In this document: piece after piece, positions 14,863 to 23,452 of the stretch
Layout of the letters: each line of letters opens with the position of its first letter
How positions within the stretch are numbered: the first letter of the stretch is position 1
DNA from: Kineothrix sp. MSJ-39
Lineage (GTDB): Bacteria > Bacillota > Clostridia > Lachnospirales > Lachnospiraceae
Direction of reading: 5' to 3'
Assembly: GCF_018917935.1 (NCBI RefSeq)
Contig: NZ_JAHLPN010000007.1
Coordinates: forward strand, 62,001-126,000
DNA: 64,000 nucleotides
Notes under the pieces: generated by a model
Databases searched by the model: none
Told to the model about the DNA's origin: nothing
The model's input: only the letters and a program-made list of their open reading frames with translations
Made by a program: the position numbers and the translations under genes

Positions 14863-15945
14863 GCAAAATATAAACTTGGCGATATTTGTGAAATAGTATC
14901 AGGTAGTACGCCTAAAACAGGAATAGACGAATACTGGGATGGAAATATAAAGTGGATTACTCCTGCTGAACTTAATGATGACACGTATATTATTAATGAT
15001 AGTGTGCGAAAGATTACAGAATTAGCGGTAATGAAAACAGGATTATCATCATTTCCTAAAGGTACAGTAATTTTATCTTCGAGAGCACCTATTGGAAAAG
15101 TAGCTATTGCTGGTTGTGAGATGTATTGCAATCAGGGATTTAAGAATCTTATTTGTTCAGATAAGATTAATAGCAAATATTTGTATTGGTTCTTAAAAGG
15201 AAACACAGCATATCTTAATTCTTTGGGCAGAGGAGCTACATTTAAGGAGATTTCAAAGAGAATTGTATCTGAGATTGAAATAAATGTTCCTAACATTGAA
15301 AAGCAAGAGGAAGTAGTTTCTACATTAGAAAAAATAAGTGAAATCATTGCGCTAAGAAAAAAAGAATTAAGAGATTTAGACGACCTCATCAAAGCCCGAT
15401 TTGTCGAGATGTTTGGTGATTTGAAATCAAATAGTAAAAGTTGGAAAATTGTAGGATTTAATGAGTGTGCAGATATTGATACTAATATGATTCATGATTT
15501 TAAAGGATATGAAGACTATCCGCATATTGGCATAGACAGTATAGAAAAAGAAACAGGAAGATTGGTTGGGTATAGAACAATTGCTGAGGACGGAGTTATA
15601 AGTGGTAAGTACTTATTTACGCCGGCACACATTATTTATAGCAAGATACGTCCTAATCTTAATAAAGTGGCTATGCCAGATTTTGATGGTTTGTGTTCAG
15701 CAGATGCTTATCCAATATTAGTTAAAGAAGGTATTTGCAATAGAGAATACTTTGGATATATATTGAGAAGCCAGTATTTCTTAGACTACATATTGACTTT
15801 TAGCAATCGTACTAATTTACCAAAGGTTAATAAGAGTCAGGTGGAAGGATTTACATTGCCTTTACCACCAATAGAGATACAGAACCGATTTGCCGACTTC
15901 GTCCATCAGGTCGACAAATCAAAAGTTGTAGAGAAAAATATATAA
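14860..15945 (+). CDS. hsdS: Type I specificity subunit HsdS (second copy, short C-terminus)
   Basis: A second HsdS of 361 residues in the same orientation. TRD1 begins L-G-D-I-C-E-I-V-S-G-S-T-P, the central helix reads D-L-I-K-A-R-F-V-E-M-F-G, and TRD2 differs from that of hsdS1. It ends soon after Q-V-D-K-S-K-V-V-E-K-N-I and lacks the last 20 or so residues (the D-S-L-M-Q-Q-Y-F helix) that hsdS1 has. It may work with weaker subunit contacts or act as a donor of TRDs. Leader, central helix and 3' site are shared at DNA level with hsdS1. Confidence 0.9.
   Translation: MAKYKLGDICEIVSGSTPKTGIDEYWDGNIKWITPAELNDDTYIINDSVRKITELAVMKTGLSSFPKGTVILSSRAPIGKVAIAGCEMYCNQGFKNLICSDKINSKYLYWFLKGNTAYLNSLGRGATFKEISKRIVSEIEINVPNIEKQEEVVSTLEKISEIIALRKKELRDLDDLIKARFVEMFGDLKSNSKSWKIVGFNECADIDTNMIHDFKGYEDYPHIGIDSIEKETGRLVGYRTIAEDGVISGKYLFTPAHIIYSKIRPNLNKVAMPDFDGLCSADAYPILVKEGICNREYFGYILRSQYFLDYILTFSNRTNLPKVNKSQVEGFTLPLPPIEIQNRFADFVHQVDKSKVVEKNI
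15398..15408 (+). repeat. GATTTGTCGAG site in the central helix of hsdS2
   Basis: Same sequence, reading frame and orientation as 12237-12247. Direct-repeat recombination between the two would join TRD1 of hsdS1 to TRD2 of hsdS2 and release the RES gene and the recombinase on a circle. Confidence 0.75.
15910..15920 (-). repeat. Inverted GTCGACAAATC site at the 3' end of hsdS2
   Basis: Identical to 12776-12786. A near-complement, GATTTGCCGAC, lies just upstream (about 15889-15899), so the two could form a local hairpin or a paired recombinase arm. Confidence 0.6.
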
Positions 15946-15972
15946 AAAACAATAGAAAAAAGGGGAAAGTAT

Positions 15973-17022
15973 ATGAGCACATTGTTTATGATAGGAAATG
16001 GATTTGATCTTAATTGTGGAATGAAGACAAGCTATAAAGATGTATATAGGGGCTATGTTAAAGAAAAGTCTGATTCCAATTTGATTAATCAGTTTAAAAA
16101 GGATATTAGTGCTGATATTGATAATTGGAGTGATTTTGAAATGGCACTTGCAAAATATGCAGGAAAATTCAGGGATGAAAACGAACTGTTAGAGTGTTGT
16201 AGAGATTTTAATGTGTACATGAGTAAATATTTAAATGGTGAAATGGAAAAATTTCAGAATATTTATAATTTAAATAAAGACAAGCTAAGAACAGAATTTT
16301 TGAGGTCATTAACTGGATTTTATAAGGGTGTATCACATAATGTAGATAATATCATGAAAGAACGAGAAATTGCTAATGTGCTTCGAACGAGTGCGATTTC
16401 ATTCAACTATACGAGGGCATTTGATCTCTTTTTTTCTGATATATACAAAAATATAGAAATGAATGCAAATGAAATTATTCATTTGCATGGAGTATTATCT
16501 GATGATCCTGTTTTAGGTATTGATAATGAGAATCAATTGAATACAACTTTTCCGCTTTCTAAAAGAGGAAAAAGAAGTTTTTTAAAACCTGTTTTTAATG
16601 AGAATTACGATAGTGAAAGGGTAAGAAGAGCAAAGTTTCAAATAGCGAATAGTAGCACTATATGTTGCTTTGGATTGTCAATGGGAGAGTCGGATCTGAC
16701 ATGGAGAAATGAGATTATAAATTGGCTGAATGAGAACATTGATCATCATCTGTTTTTGTATCAATATAAATTATCAAGTATAATATTTAGAACTGCAGAT
16801 GAAAAAATGGATAAAGAAGATGATGAGAAGGAAAAACTTCTTGCAGAGTGGGGAGTAACAAATGAAGAATTGTTGGATCAAATACATATTCCATGTGGAC
16901 GAAATATATTCAATATTGAAAAAAAATTGATGGAAGAAAAAACACAGCAAGGGGACATTGATGATATTAGTAGTATAAAAAATACTACTAATATCATTGC
17001 AAGTATGGTTCCTGCATTATAA
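15973..17022 (+). CDS. AbiH family abortive infection protein
   Basis: A 349-residue protein beginning T-L-F-M-I-G-N-G-F-D-L-N-C-G-M-K-T-S-Y, the hallmark of AbiH proteins, with the family's later features S-F-N-Y-T-R, H-L-H-G-V-L and F-G-L-S-M-G-E-S-D. AbiH was described as a phage abortive-infection protein in Lactococcus; its mechanism is not known. It lies between hsdS2 and hsdR on the same strand with short gaps, so it is probably part of the restriction transcript. AAAAGGGGA precedes the start. Confidence 0.9.
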   Translation: MSTLFMIGNGFDLNCGMKTSYKDVYRGYVKEKSDSNLINQFKKDISADIDNWSDFEMALAKYAGKFRDENELLECCRDFNVYMSKYLNGEMEKFQNIYNLNKDKLRTEFLRSLTGFYKGVSHNVDNIMKEREIANVLRTSAISFNYTRAFDLFFSDIYKNIEMNANEIIHLHGVLSDDPVLGIDNENQLNTTFPLSKRGKRSFLKPVFNENYDSERVRRAKFQIANSSTICCFGLSMGESDLTWRNEIINWLNENIDHHLFLYQYKLSSIIFRTADEKMDKEDDEKEKLLAEWGVTNEELLDQIHIPCGRNIFNIEKKLMEEKTQQGDIDDISSIKNTTNIIASMVPAL

Positions 17023-17035
17023 AAGGGGATAAAGT

Positions 17036-20000
17036 ATGGTTACTAATTTTGATTACCTGAAAAATGAATCGAGATTCTCTGATTTTGCAGAGGTTGCAAT
17101 TTCTGCTGAAAAGATTATTTTAATTGATCCGCAGGCAAGTATTATTAATTGCCGCAGGGCAATGGAATTTGCTGTCAAATGGATGTATTCCGTAGATGAA
17201 GAGCTGGAAATGCCATATCAGGATAATTTACAGAGCCTGATGAATAATGAAGACTTCAGAGACATTGTAGGACCGGATATCTGGAAGCGTATGGATTATA
17301 TCCGTCGATGTGGAAACAATGCTGCACACAGCAATAAGAAACTGGGAAAAGATATTGCGATGCTGTGTCTCGAAAATCTTTTTATTTATCTGGATTTTGT
17401 GGCATGCTGTTATTCTGGTAATTATGAAGAACGAACTTTTGACAGATCAGTTTTGACAGAGCGTATTGAAAAAGCAAAGGAATCTAAAAAGTTAGCGGAT
17501 GCTACAAAGGAGCAGCTTGTCAGAGCGCAGGAAAGAACAGCACAGCAGGAGCTGGATCTGAAAAAACTGATAAAGGAAAATGCATCCTTAAAAGAAGAAC
17601 TTTCTGCCCGCAGACAGGAACAACAGCAGACCTATGTCCCCAAACCACTTGATTTATCTGAATATAAAACGCGGAAGCTTTACATTGATGTAATGCTTAT
17701 GGATGCGGGGTGGATACAGGGAAAAGACTGGATGAATGAAGTAGAGCTCCAGGGAATGCCTAATAAATCAAAGGTAGGATATGCAGATTATGTGCTCTAT
17801 GATGATATGCACCGACCGCTGGCACTGATTGAAGCGAAAAGAACGTGTGTAGATGTATCCAAAGGGCGACAGCAGGCAAAATTATATGCGGATTTATTGG
17901 AAAAGCAATGTGGAAGAAGACCTGTTATTTTCCTGACCAATGGGTTTGAAACACATATTATCGATGGAAGATATCCGGAAAGAAAATGTGCAGCCATTTA
18001 TTCAAAGCGTGATCTGGAAAAGTGGTTTAATCTGTTATCCATGCGAACAAGTCTGCGACATGTTGTTGTAGACAAAAATATAGCAGGACGTTACTATCAG
18101 GAAGCAGCAATTAAGGCAGTCTGTTCAAATATGGATGAAAAGAACAGAAGAAAAGCACTTTTGGTCATGGCGACAGGATCGGGAAAAACGCGAACAGTAA
18201 TAGCACTGTGTGATGTACTGTTAAAAGCCGGATGGATAAAAAATATTTTATTTTTGGCAGATCGTAACTCATTGGTTACACAGGCGAAACGAAGTTTTGT
18301 AAATTTATTGCCAAATCTTTCCTGTACAAATTTAGTAGAAGAGAAGGAAAACTATAATGCACATTGCGTATTTTCCACTTATCAGACAATGATGCATTGT
18401 ATCGATACAGTAAATGACGATGATGGAAAGCTATTCACCTGTGGGCATTTTGATCTTGTAATATGTGATGAAGCGCATAGATCAATTTATAATAAGTACA
18501 GAGATATATTCACATATTTTGATGCACCATTGGTAGGGCTTACAGCAACACCGAAAGATGAAATTGATAAGAATACCTATGAAATTTTTGAATTGGAAAA
18601 TGGTGTTCCCACGTATGGATATGATTTGGCGCAAGCAGTCAAAGATGGATATCTTGTAGACTATGTTTCAGTGGAATCAAAGCTGAAATTTATTGAGGAA
18701 GGGATCGTATACGATGAATTATCAGAGGAAGATAAAGAAATATATGAAGACACATTTGAGGATGAGAATGGAAACATTCCTGAAGCGATTGAATCATCAA
18801 GACTAAATACATGGATTTTTAACGAGGATACGATCAAGCAGGTTTTAAATGTTTTGATGACAGAGGGACTTAAAATTGAATACGGTCAGAAAATCGGAAA
18901 GACCATTATTTTTGCAAAGAATCACGATCATGCAGAAAAAATATGGGAAGTGTTCTGTAAAGAATATCCACATCTTCCAGACTATGCGAAAGTAATTGAT
19001 AATTACATGACTTATGCACAAAGCGCAATTGATGAATTCTCTGATCCAAAGAAAATGCCACAGATAGCAATTTCTGTAGATATGTTAGATACCGGTATAG
19101 ATGTTCCGCAGGTTTTGAATCTTGTATTTTTTAAAAAGGTTATGAGTAAGGCAAAGTTTTGGCAGATGATCGGTCGTGGAACAAGATTGTGTCCGAGGCT
19201 TTTGGATGGAGAGGACAAGCAAAAGTTCTATATTTTCGATTTTTGCGGAAACTTTGAGTTTTTCAGATTAAATAAAGGAAAGGCATCAGCAAGTGAAATT
19301 GCATTACAGGGGGCAATTTTTAATTATAAGTTTGAGATAATTTATAAGTTACAGGATATTGCATATCAAGAAGACAGATTGATCGCATATCGAAAAGCAT
19401 TAGTTTCGCAGGTAAGCGAACAGGTACGGGAGCTGCCTAGAGATAACTTCTCGGTAAAACAGCATTTGAAATATGTGGAATTATATTCTGCAGAGTCAAA
19501 TTATCAATCATTAACTTATGAGGACACATTGCTGGTACGTGAGGAAGTAGCACCTCTTATATTACCGGGAGGAGAAGATGCAAGTGCTGCAAGATTTGAT
19601 GCACTTATGTATCGGATCGAACTTGCCTATCTGATAGGAAAGAAAGATACAAGAGCCAGAAGCGATCTCTATAAAAAAGTAAAAGGAGTAGCTGGAGTAG
19701 CCAATATTCCGGAGATTCAGGCACAATCAGAGATGATCAATAAAATATTGCATACAGATTATGTGGATCAAGCCGGAATTGATGAATTTGAAGAAATCAG
19801 AGAAAAACTGCGAAATTTGATGAAATATATTCAGACAGGAACGATCAAGTATGTGACAAATTTTACAGATGAGCTTTTATCAATAGAATGGAAAGAGTCA
19901 GAGCTTGAGAATGATGAACTGAAAAATTACAAAGCAAAAGCTGAATATTATATCAGACAACATCAGGATAATATTGTAATTGCAAAATTAAAAACAAATA

Positions 20001-20380
20001 AACCTTTAACGAGCAGTGATGTTGCCAGTCTGGAAGAAATTCTTTGGAAAGAAGTTGGTACAAAACAAGACTACGAAAATGAAATCGGTACAAAACCATT
20101 GGGTGAATTTGTCCGAGAAATTGTGGGACTTGATATGAATGCTGCTAAGGAGGCTTTTTCCGAATATCTGACTGATACAAGTCTTGACAGCAGGCAGATT
20201 TACTTTGTGAATCAGATTGTGGAATATATTATTCATAATGGAATGCTGACGGATTTTTCAGTGCTTCAAGAGTCTCCATTTACAGATCAGGGAAGTGTAG
20301 CAGAAATCTTTTCTGATATGTCACTGTGGATGGGTATTAAAAAAGTAATTGATACAATTAATGCCAATGCTGCAGCATAG
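17036..20380 (+). CDS. hsdR: Type I restriction endonuclease subunit HsdR
   Basis: The motor and nuclease subunit (1114 residues) that pulls and cuts unmodified DNA. In order: a DUF4145-like N-terminal domain (about 10-125), a coiled coil (about 145-200), the HsdR nuclease domain with D-Y-V-L-Y-D ... L-I-E-A-K-R (PD-ExK type, about 240-280), helicase Walker A M-A-T-G-S-G-K-T near 380, DEAH box near 480, T-A-T-P motif, the second RecA domain with Q-M-I-G-R-G-T-R, and an EcoEI-type C-terminal domain. It is complete and starts 13 bases after abiH. It should work with HsdM and whichever HsdS is expressed. Confidence 0.95.
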   Translation: MVTNFDYLKNESRFSDFAEVAISAEKIILIDPQASIINCRRAMEFAVKWMYSVDEELEMPYQDNLQSLMNNEDFRDIVGPDIWKRMDYIRRCGNNAAHSNKKLGKDIAMLCLENLFIYLDFVACCYSGNYEERTFDRSVLTERIEKAKESKKLADATKEQLVRAQERTAQQELDLKKLIKENASLKEELSARRQEQQQTYVPKPLDLSEYKTRKLYIDVMLMDAGWIQGKDWMNEVELQGMPNKSKVGYADYVLYDDMHRPLALIEAKRTCVDVSKGRQQAKLYADLLEKQCGRRPVIFLTNGFETHIIDGRYPERKCAAIYSKRDLEKWFNLLSMRTSLRHVVVDKNIAGRYYQEAAIKAVCSNMDEKNRRKALLVMATGSGKTRTVIALCDVLLKAGWIKNILFLADRNSLVTQAKRSFVNLLPNLSCTNLVEEKENYNAHCVFSTYQTMMHCIDTVNDDDGKLFTCGHFDLVICDEAHRSIYNKYRDIFTYFDAPLVGLTATPKDEIDKNTYEIFELENGVPTYGYDLAQAVKDGYLVDYVSVESKLKFIEEGIVYDELSEEDKEIYEDTFEDENGNIPEAIESSRLNTWIFNEDTIKQVLNVLMTEGLKIEYGQKIGKTIIFAKNHDHAEKIWEVFCKEYPHLPDYAKVIDNYMTYAQSAIDEFSDPKKMPQIAISVDMLDTGIDVPQVLNLVFFKKVMSKAKFWQMIGRGTRLCPRLLDGEDKQKFYIFDFCGNFEFFRLNKGKASASEIALQGAIFNYKFEIIYKLQDIAYQEDRLIAYRKALVSQVSEQVRELPRDNFSVKQHLKYVELYSAESNYQSLTYEDTLLVREEVAPLILPGGEDASAARFDALMYRIELAYLIGKKDTRARSDLYKKVKGVAGVANIPEIQAQSEMINKILHTDYVDQAGIDEFEEIREKLRNLMKYIQTGTIKYVTNFTDELLSIEWKESELENDELKNYKAKAEYYIRQHQDNIVIAKLKTNKPLTSSDVASLEEILWKEVGTKQDYENEIGTKPLGEFVREIVGLDMNAAKEAFSEYLTDTSLDSRQIYFVNQIVEYIIHNGMLTDFSVLQESPFTDQGSVAEIFSDMSLWMGIKKVIDTINANAAA

Positions 20381-20399
20381 GCAGACTATAAGAAAAATG

Positions 20400-20625
20400 G
20401 AGAGAAAGACCGTATCTGACCATGCGAATGTAACAGACATATTAGAAGCTCTTAGTGTTTTGAAGATACCCAGCAATTCCCGTACATGGATGTACGGGAA
20501 AGGCACATCTGAGCCTGGATGGCGAATATGTGCCGGTTGCGGGGCATTCATATAATGAGATCAAAACACTTAGAGCTTCTTTATGTCTGTTATTTGAGCA
20601 TGGAAAGATGCTGTCTTTCTCTCTC
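20400..20625. repeat. Long imperfect inverted repeat after hsdR
   Basis: Arms of about 64 bases, 20400-20463 and 20561-20625, are roughly 80-85% complementary: GAGAGAAAGAC, CCATGC, TAACAGACATA, AGAAGCTCT and AGTGTTTTGA match in order. In the loop lies a perfect 11-base stem TTCCCGTACAT-GG-ATGTACGGGAA (20477-20500). It resembles a MITE or a folded RNA more than a simple terminator. Confidence 0.75.
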
Positions 20626-20836
20626 TAAATAAAATATGGATTACTATAAACAAATATCAACTATGGCAATTCTGCACAAAACGTGTCCTGTTACATTGTA
20701 CAAAATCACAATACTGCACAAAAATGTCCAATTTTGACAGTAAACCAAGAGCACTTTGACAGAACAAATCCTCCCTCCTTGTTATAATCAGAACATAAAT
20801 TGCGAGCAGTTAATTGAGAAGGAAAGGAGGAGGAAG
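20626..20836. promoter_or_regulatory. Upstream region of the GH43 remnant with repeated CTGCACAAAA motifs
   Basis: CTGCACAAAACGTGTCC (20672-20688) and CTGCACAAAAATGTCC (20714-20729) are 42 bases apart, about four helical turns, with a related GTACAAAATCACAA between them. Such spaced repeats are typical of sugar regulators of the AraC type. A TATAAT occurs at about 20783. The control target is now a broken gene. Confidence 0.4.
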
Positions 20837-21157
20837 ATGAGAAAGCAATGTCATAACCCTTACATGCCGCTTTGGGAACATGTACCGGACGGCGAACCCC
20901 ATGTATTCGGAGACAGATTGTATGTCTTTGGCAGCCATGATCTGGAAAACGGCAATGAGTTCTGCGAACAGGATTACGTCTGCTGGTCGGCTCCGGTAAC
21001 GGATCTGTCGGACTGGCGCTGTGACGGTGTGATCTATAAAAAAGAACAGGATCCGTACAATCAAGATGCCCTGCCACTGTATGCACCGGATGTTGTAAAA
21101 GGACCGGATGGCAGATACTACTTATACTACTGTATCAAGTTTCAGAAGAGAAGATAA
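20837..21157 (+). pseudogene. Glycoside hydrolase family 43 fragment
   Basis: With a good AAGGAGG site, the frame begins like a GH43 enzyme: C-H-N-P-Y-M-P-L-W-E-H-V-P-D-G-E-P-H-V-F, then R-L-Y-V-F-G-S-H-D and Y-A-P-D-V-V-K-G-P-D-G-R-Y-Y-L-Y-Y. These are blade 1 and 2 residues of the five-bladed propeller, including the catalytic-base region and the substrate-side A-P-D motif. After about 100 residues it stops; the other two-thirds are missing, replaced by a GH3 fragment in another frame. Confidence 0.85.
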
Positions 21158-21795
21158 GGCAGTACGGAAAGATCGATGCGGAAAGGCAGCTTTGGGATGA
21201 CAGACAGCTTGCGAAAAAAAGTGCGCTGGCCGGTATCACGCTTCTGCGGAATCAGAATGGAATTCTGCCGCTTTCCGGCAGATGTCACAAGATCGTTGTG
21301 ATCGGCAGACTGGCGGATGAGGATGTAACGGGGGATCGCGGCTCCAGTCAGGTGTATCCGCCTTATCAGGTGACGATCCTGCAGGGCATCTTAGAACAGG
21401 CAGGGCAGGAAGTGATCTATTACAGGGGAGAAAGTCTTTCCCACTGTAAAAGACTGGCAAAAGAAGCGGATGCAGTGATCGTTGTAGCGGGAAACAGTGC
21501 AGCGGAGGAAGGCGAATATGTCTATGCGGATATGGAAGAGCTGTATGTTAAAAGCATGGGCGGTGACAGGACACAGGGAATCACACTTCCGGCGCATGAC
21601 AGGGAAATCCTGTCCGCTGTGGCACAGATCAGACAGGATGCAATAGTGGTGCTTGTTGGTGGCAGCTCCTTTACGATGGAAGACTGGATCGGACAGACAG
21701 GGGCGCTGCTCATGGCTTACTATCCGGGCATGTATCGGTTTTTTGCCGGAACAGACAGTAGTGCCAAATGTTTAGGGAATTTTAACTTGGGGTAG
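21136..21795 (+). pseudogene. Glycoside hydrolase family 3 fragment
   Basis: From about 21136 the frame reads S-E-E-K-I-R-Q-Y-G-K-I-D-A-E-R-Q-L, then K-S-A-L-A-G-I-T-L-L-R-N-Q-N-G-I-L-P-L, I-V-V-I-G-R-L-A-D-E, and later D-A-V-I-V-V-A-G and M-A-Y-Y-P-G-M: the C-terminal domain of a GH3 beta-glucosidase-type enzyme. The N-terminal catalytic barrel is absent, and the sequence leaves the family pattern after A-Y-Y-P-G-M. Two sugar-degrading genes have collapsed here by deletion. Confidence 0.8.
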
Positions 21796-21815
21796 AAGTC
21801 TGCCTGTGTTATAAT
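21787..21815 (+). promoter_or_regulatory. Putative promoter of the antiporter gene
   Basis: TTGGGG (21787-21792), 17 bases, TATAAT (21810-21815), some 30 bases before the antiporter start. Confidence 0.5.
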
Positions 21816-21844
21816 GGTGGAAAAAGGAAAAAGAAAGGCGAATT

Positions 21845-23452
21845 ATGATCAAACTATTATTACTTGGTTCCTGCGTGATCTTAACATGTATTCTCTGTAA
21901 CCGTCTGACAAGCAGGATCGGTGTTCCGATGCTGTTTGCATTTATTCTGCTAGGTATGCTGTTTGGTTCGGAGGGTATTTTACATATTCCGTTCGACAAC
22001 TTTGCTTTTGCCGAAAATATGTGTACCATAGCCCTGATCTTCATTATGTTTTACGGTGGCTTCGGTACCAGATGGAAGGCGGCAAAGCCGGTTGCCGGCA
22101 AGGCACTTCTTTTATCCAGTGTGGGTACGGTTCTGACAGCGGTTCTGACCGGACTGTTCTGCCACTTCGCATTGGGCTTTGACTTTCTGGAAGGTCTTCT
22201 TGTAGGAGCGGTTCTCGGCTCCACAGATGCGGCAAGTGTATTTTCCGTGCTGCGTAGTAAAAAATTATCCCTGAAAAACAATACAGACTCCTTACTGGAG
22301 GTGGAAAGCGGTTCCAACGATCCCTTTGCCTATATGCTGACCATCATCATTTTGACTATGATGCAGGGCAATGCGGAGGGCATGGCGTTTGATATTCTGG
22401 GCATGGTATTTGCACAGGTGCTGTTTGGTGCAGTGATCGGTATCGTACTGGCACTTCTGACCGGTTTTATGCTGGAACGGATCGATTTTGGCGTGAGCGG
22501 ATTCGATACGGCATTTGTACTGGCAGCAGCACTTTTATCTTATGCACTGCCGTCTGCGATCGGCGGAAACGGGTATCTGAGTGCGTATCTGATGGGTATT
22601 ATACTCGGAAATCGCAATGTCAGCCATAAAAAAGTACTTGTCAATTTCTTTGACGGACTGACGAGCCTTATGCAGATGTTTATCTTCTTTATGCTGGGAC
22701 TTTTGTCTTTTCCCTCCAAGATACTGGCGGTCTGTATTCCGGGCATTCTGATCGCACTTTTCCTGACCTTTGTTGCCAGACCGTTAGCTGTTGCTGTCAT
22801 TCTGACACCGCTTCGTGCAAAACCGCAGCAACAGCTTCTGACTGCATGGGCGGGACTGCGCGGTGCAGCGTCCATTGTATTTGCGATCATGGCAACAAGA
22901 AGCGGCGCATTGCTTTCCCATGATCTGTTCCATATTGTATTTTGTGTGGTACTGGTATCTATACTGTTCCAGGGCAGTCTGTTGCCTTTCTGCGCGAAAA
23001 AGCTGCATATGATCGATGAAAGCAGGGATATTCTGACAACCTTCACGGATTACAGTGAAGAAACGGACGTGCATTTTATTGATATTCCGGTTAGCGAAGG
23101 ACACCCGTGGATCGGGCTGACGGTAAAGGATCTGAATCTGCCGCCGGGAACACTGCTTGTCTTTTTGAACCATCCGGGTGAAAAAAGCACTGTACCAAAC
23201 GGTGATACAGTGCTTCGGGAAGGTGATGTTCTTGTTCTGGGTGCAACCGCCTATGCGGGAAAAGATGATATCCATCTGACCCAGATCCATATCGATGATA
23301 CCCATGCATGGCGGGATAAATGCCTCTGCGAGATCCGACTGCCGAAAAACAGTCTGATCATTTTAGTCCGGAGAGGCGACCAGACGATCATACCGAACGG
23401 AGATACGAAAATCCTGAGCGGGGATGAACTGGTATGCAATACGGTACATTAA
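21845..23452 (+). CDS. Potassium/proton antiporter, CPA family with RCK_C domains
   Basis: A 535-residue inner-membrane antiporter that exchanges K+ (or Na+) for H+. The first 380 residues are about 12 hydrophobic segments of the sodium/hydrogen exchanger fold with L-E-V-E-S-G-S-N-D-P-F in the ion-binding region, as in NhaP2/CvrA. Two cytosolic RCK_C-like (TrkA_C) repeats follow, each with an N-G-D-T loop (P-N-G-D-T-V-L-R-E-G-D-V-L-V-L-G and P-N-G-D-T-K-I-L-S-G-D-E-L-V), which usually bind a regulatory ligand. It is convergent with the NSS transporter; the stop codons overlap by four bases. Confidence 0.9.
   Translation: MIKLLLLGSCVILTCILCNRLTSRIGVPMLFAFILLGMLFGSEGILHIPFDNFAFAENMCTIALIFIMFYGGFGTRWKAAKPVAGKALLLSSVGTVLTAVLTGLFCHFALGFDFLEGLLVGAVLGSTDAASVFSVLRSKKLSLKNNTDSLLEVESGSNDPFAYMLTIIILTMMQGNAEGMAFDILGMVFAQVLFGAVIGIVLALLTGFMLERIDFGVSGFDTAFVLAAALLSYALPSAIGGNGYLSAYLMGIILGNRNVSHKKVLVNFFDGLTSLMQMFIFFMLGLLSFPSKILAVCIPGILIALFLTFVARPLAVAVILTPLRAKPQQQLLTAWAGLRGAASIVFAIMATRSGALLSHDLFHIVFCVVLVSILFQGSLLPFCAKKLHMIDESRDILTTFTDYSEETDVHFIDIPVSEGHPWIGLTVKDLNLPPGTLLVFLNHPGEKSTVPNGDTVLREGDVLVLGATAYAGKDDIHLTQIHIDDTHAWRDKCLCEIRLPKNSLIILVRRGDQTIIPNGDTKILSGDELVCNTVH

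Noticed and set aside
20349-20555. A 68-codon frame in the inverted repeat after hsdR
   Set aside because: It starts inside hsdR in another frame and runs through the repeat arm and hairpin; the structure explains the bases better than a protein does.
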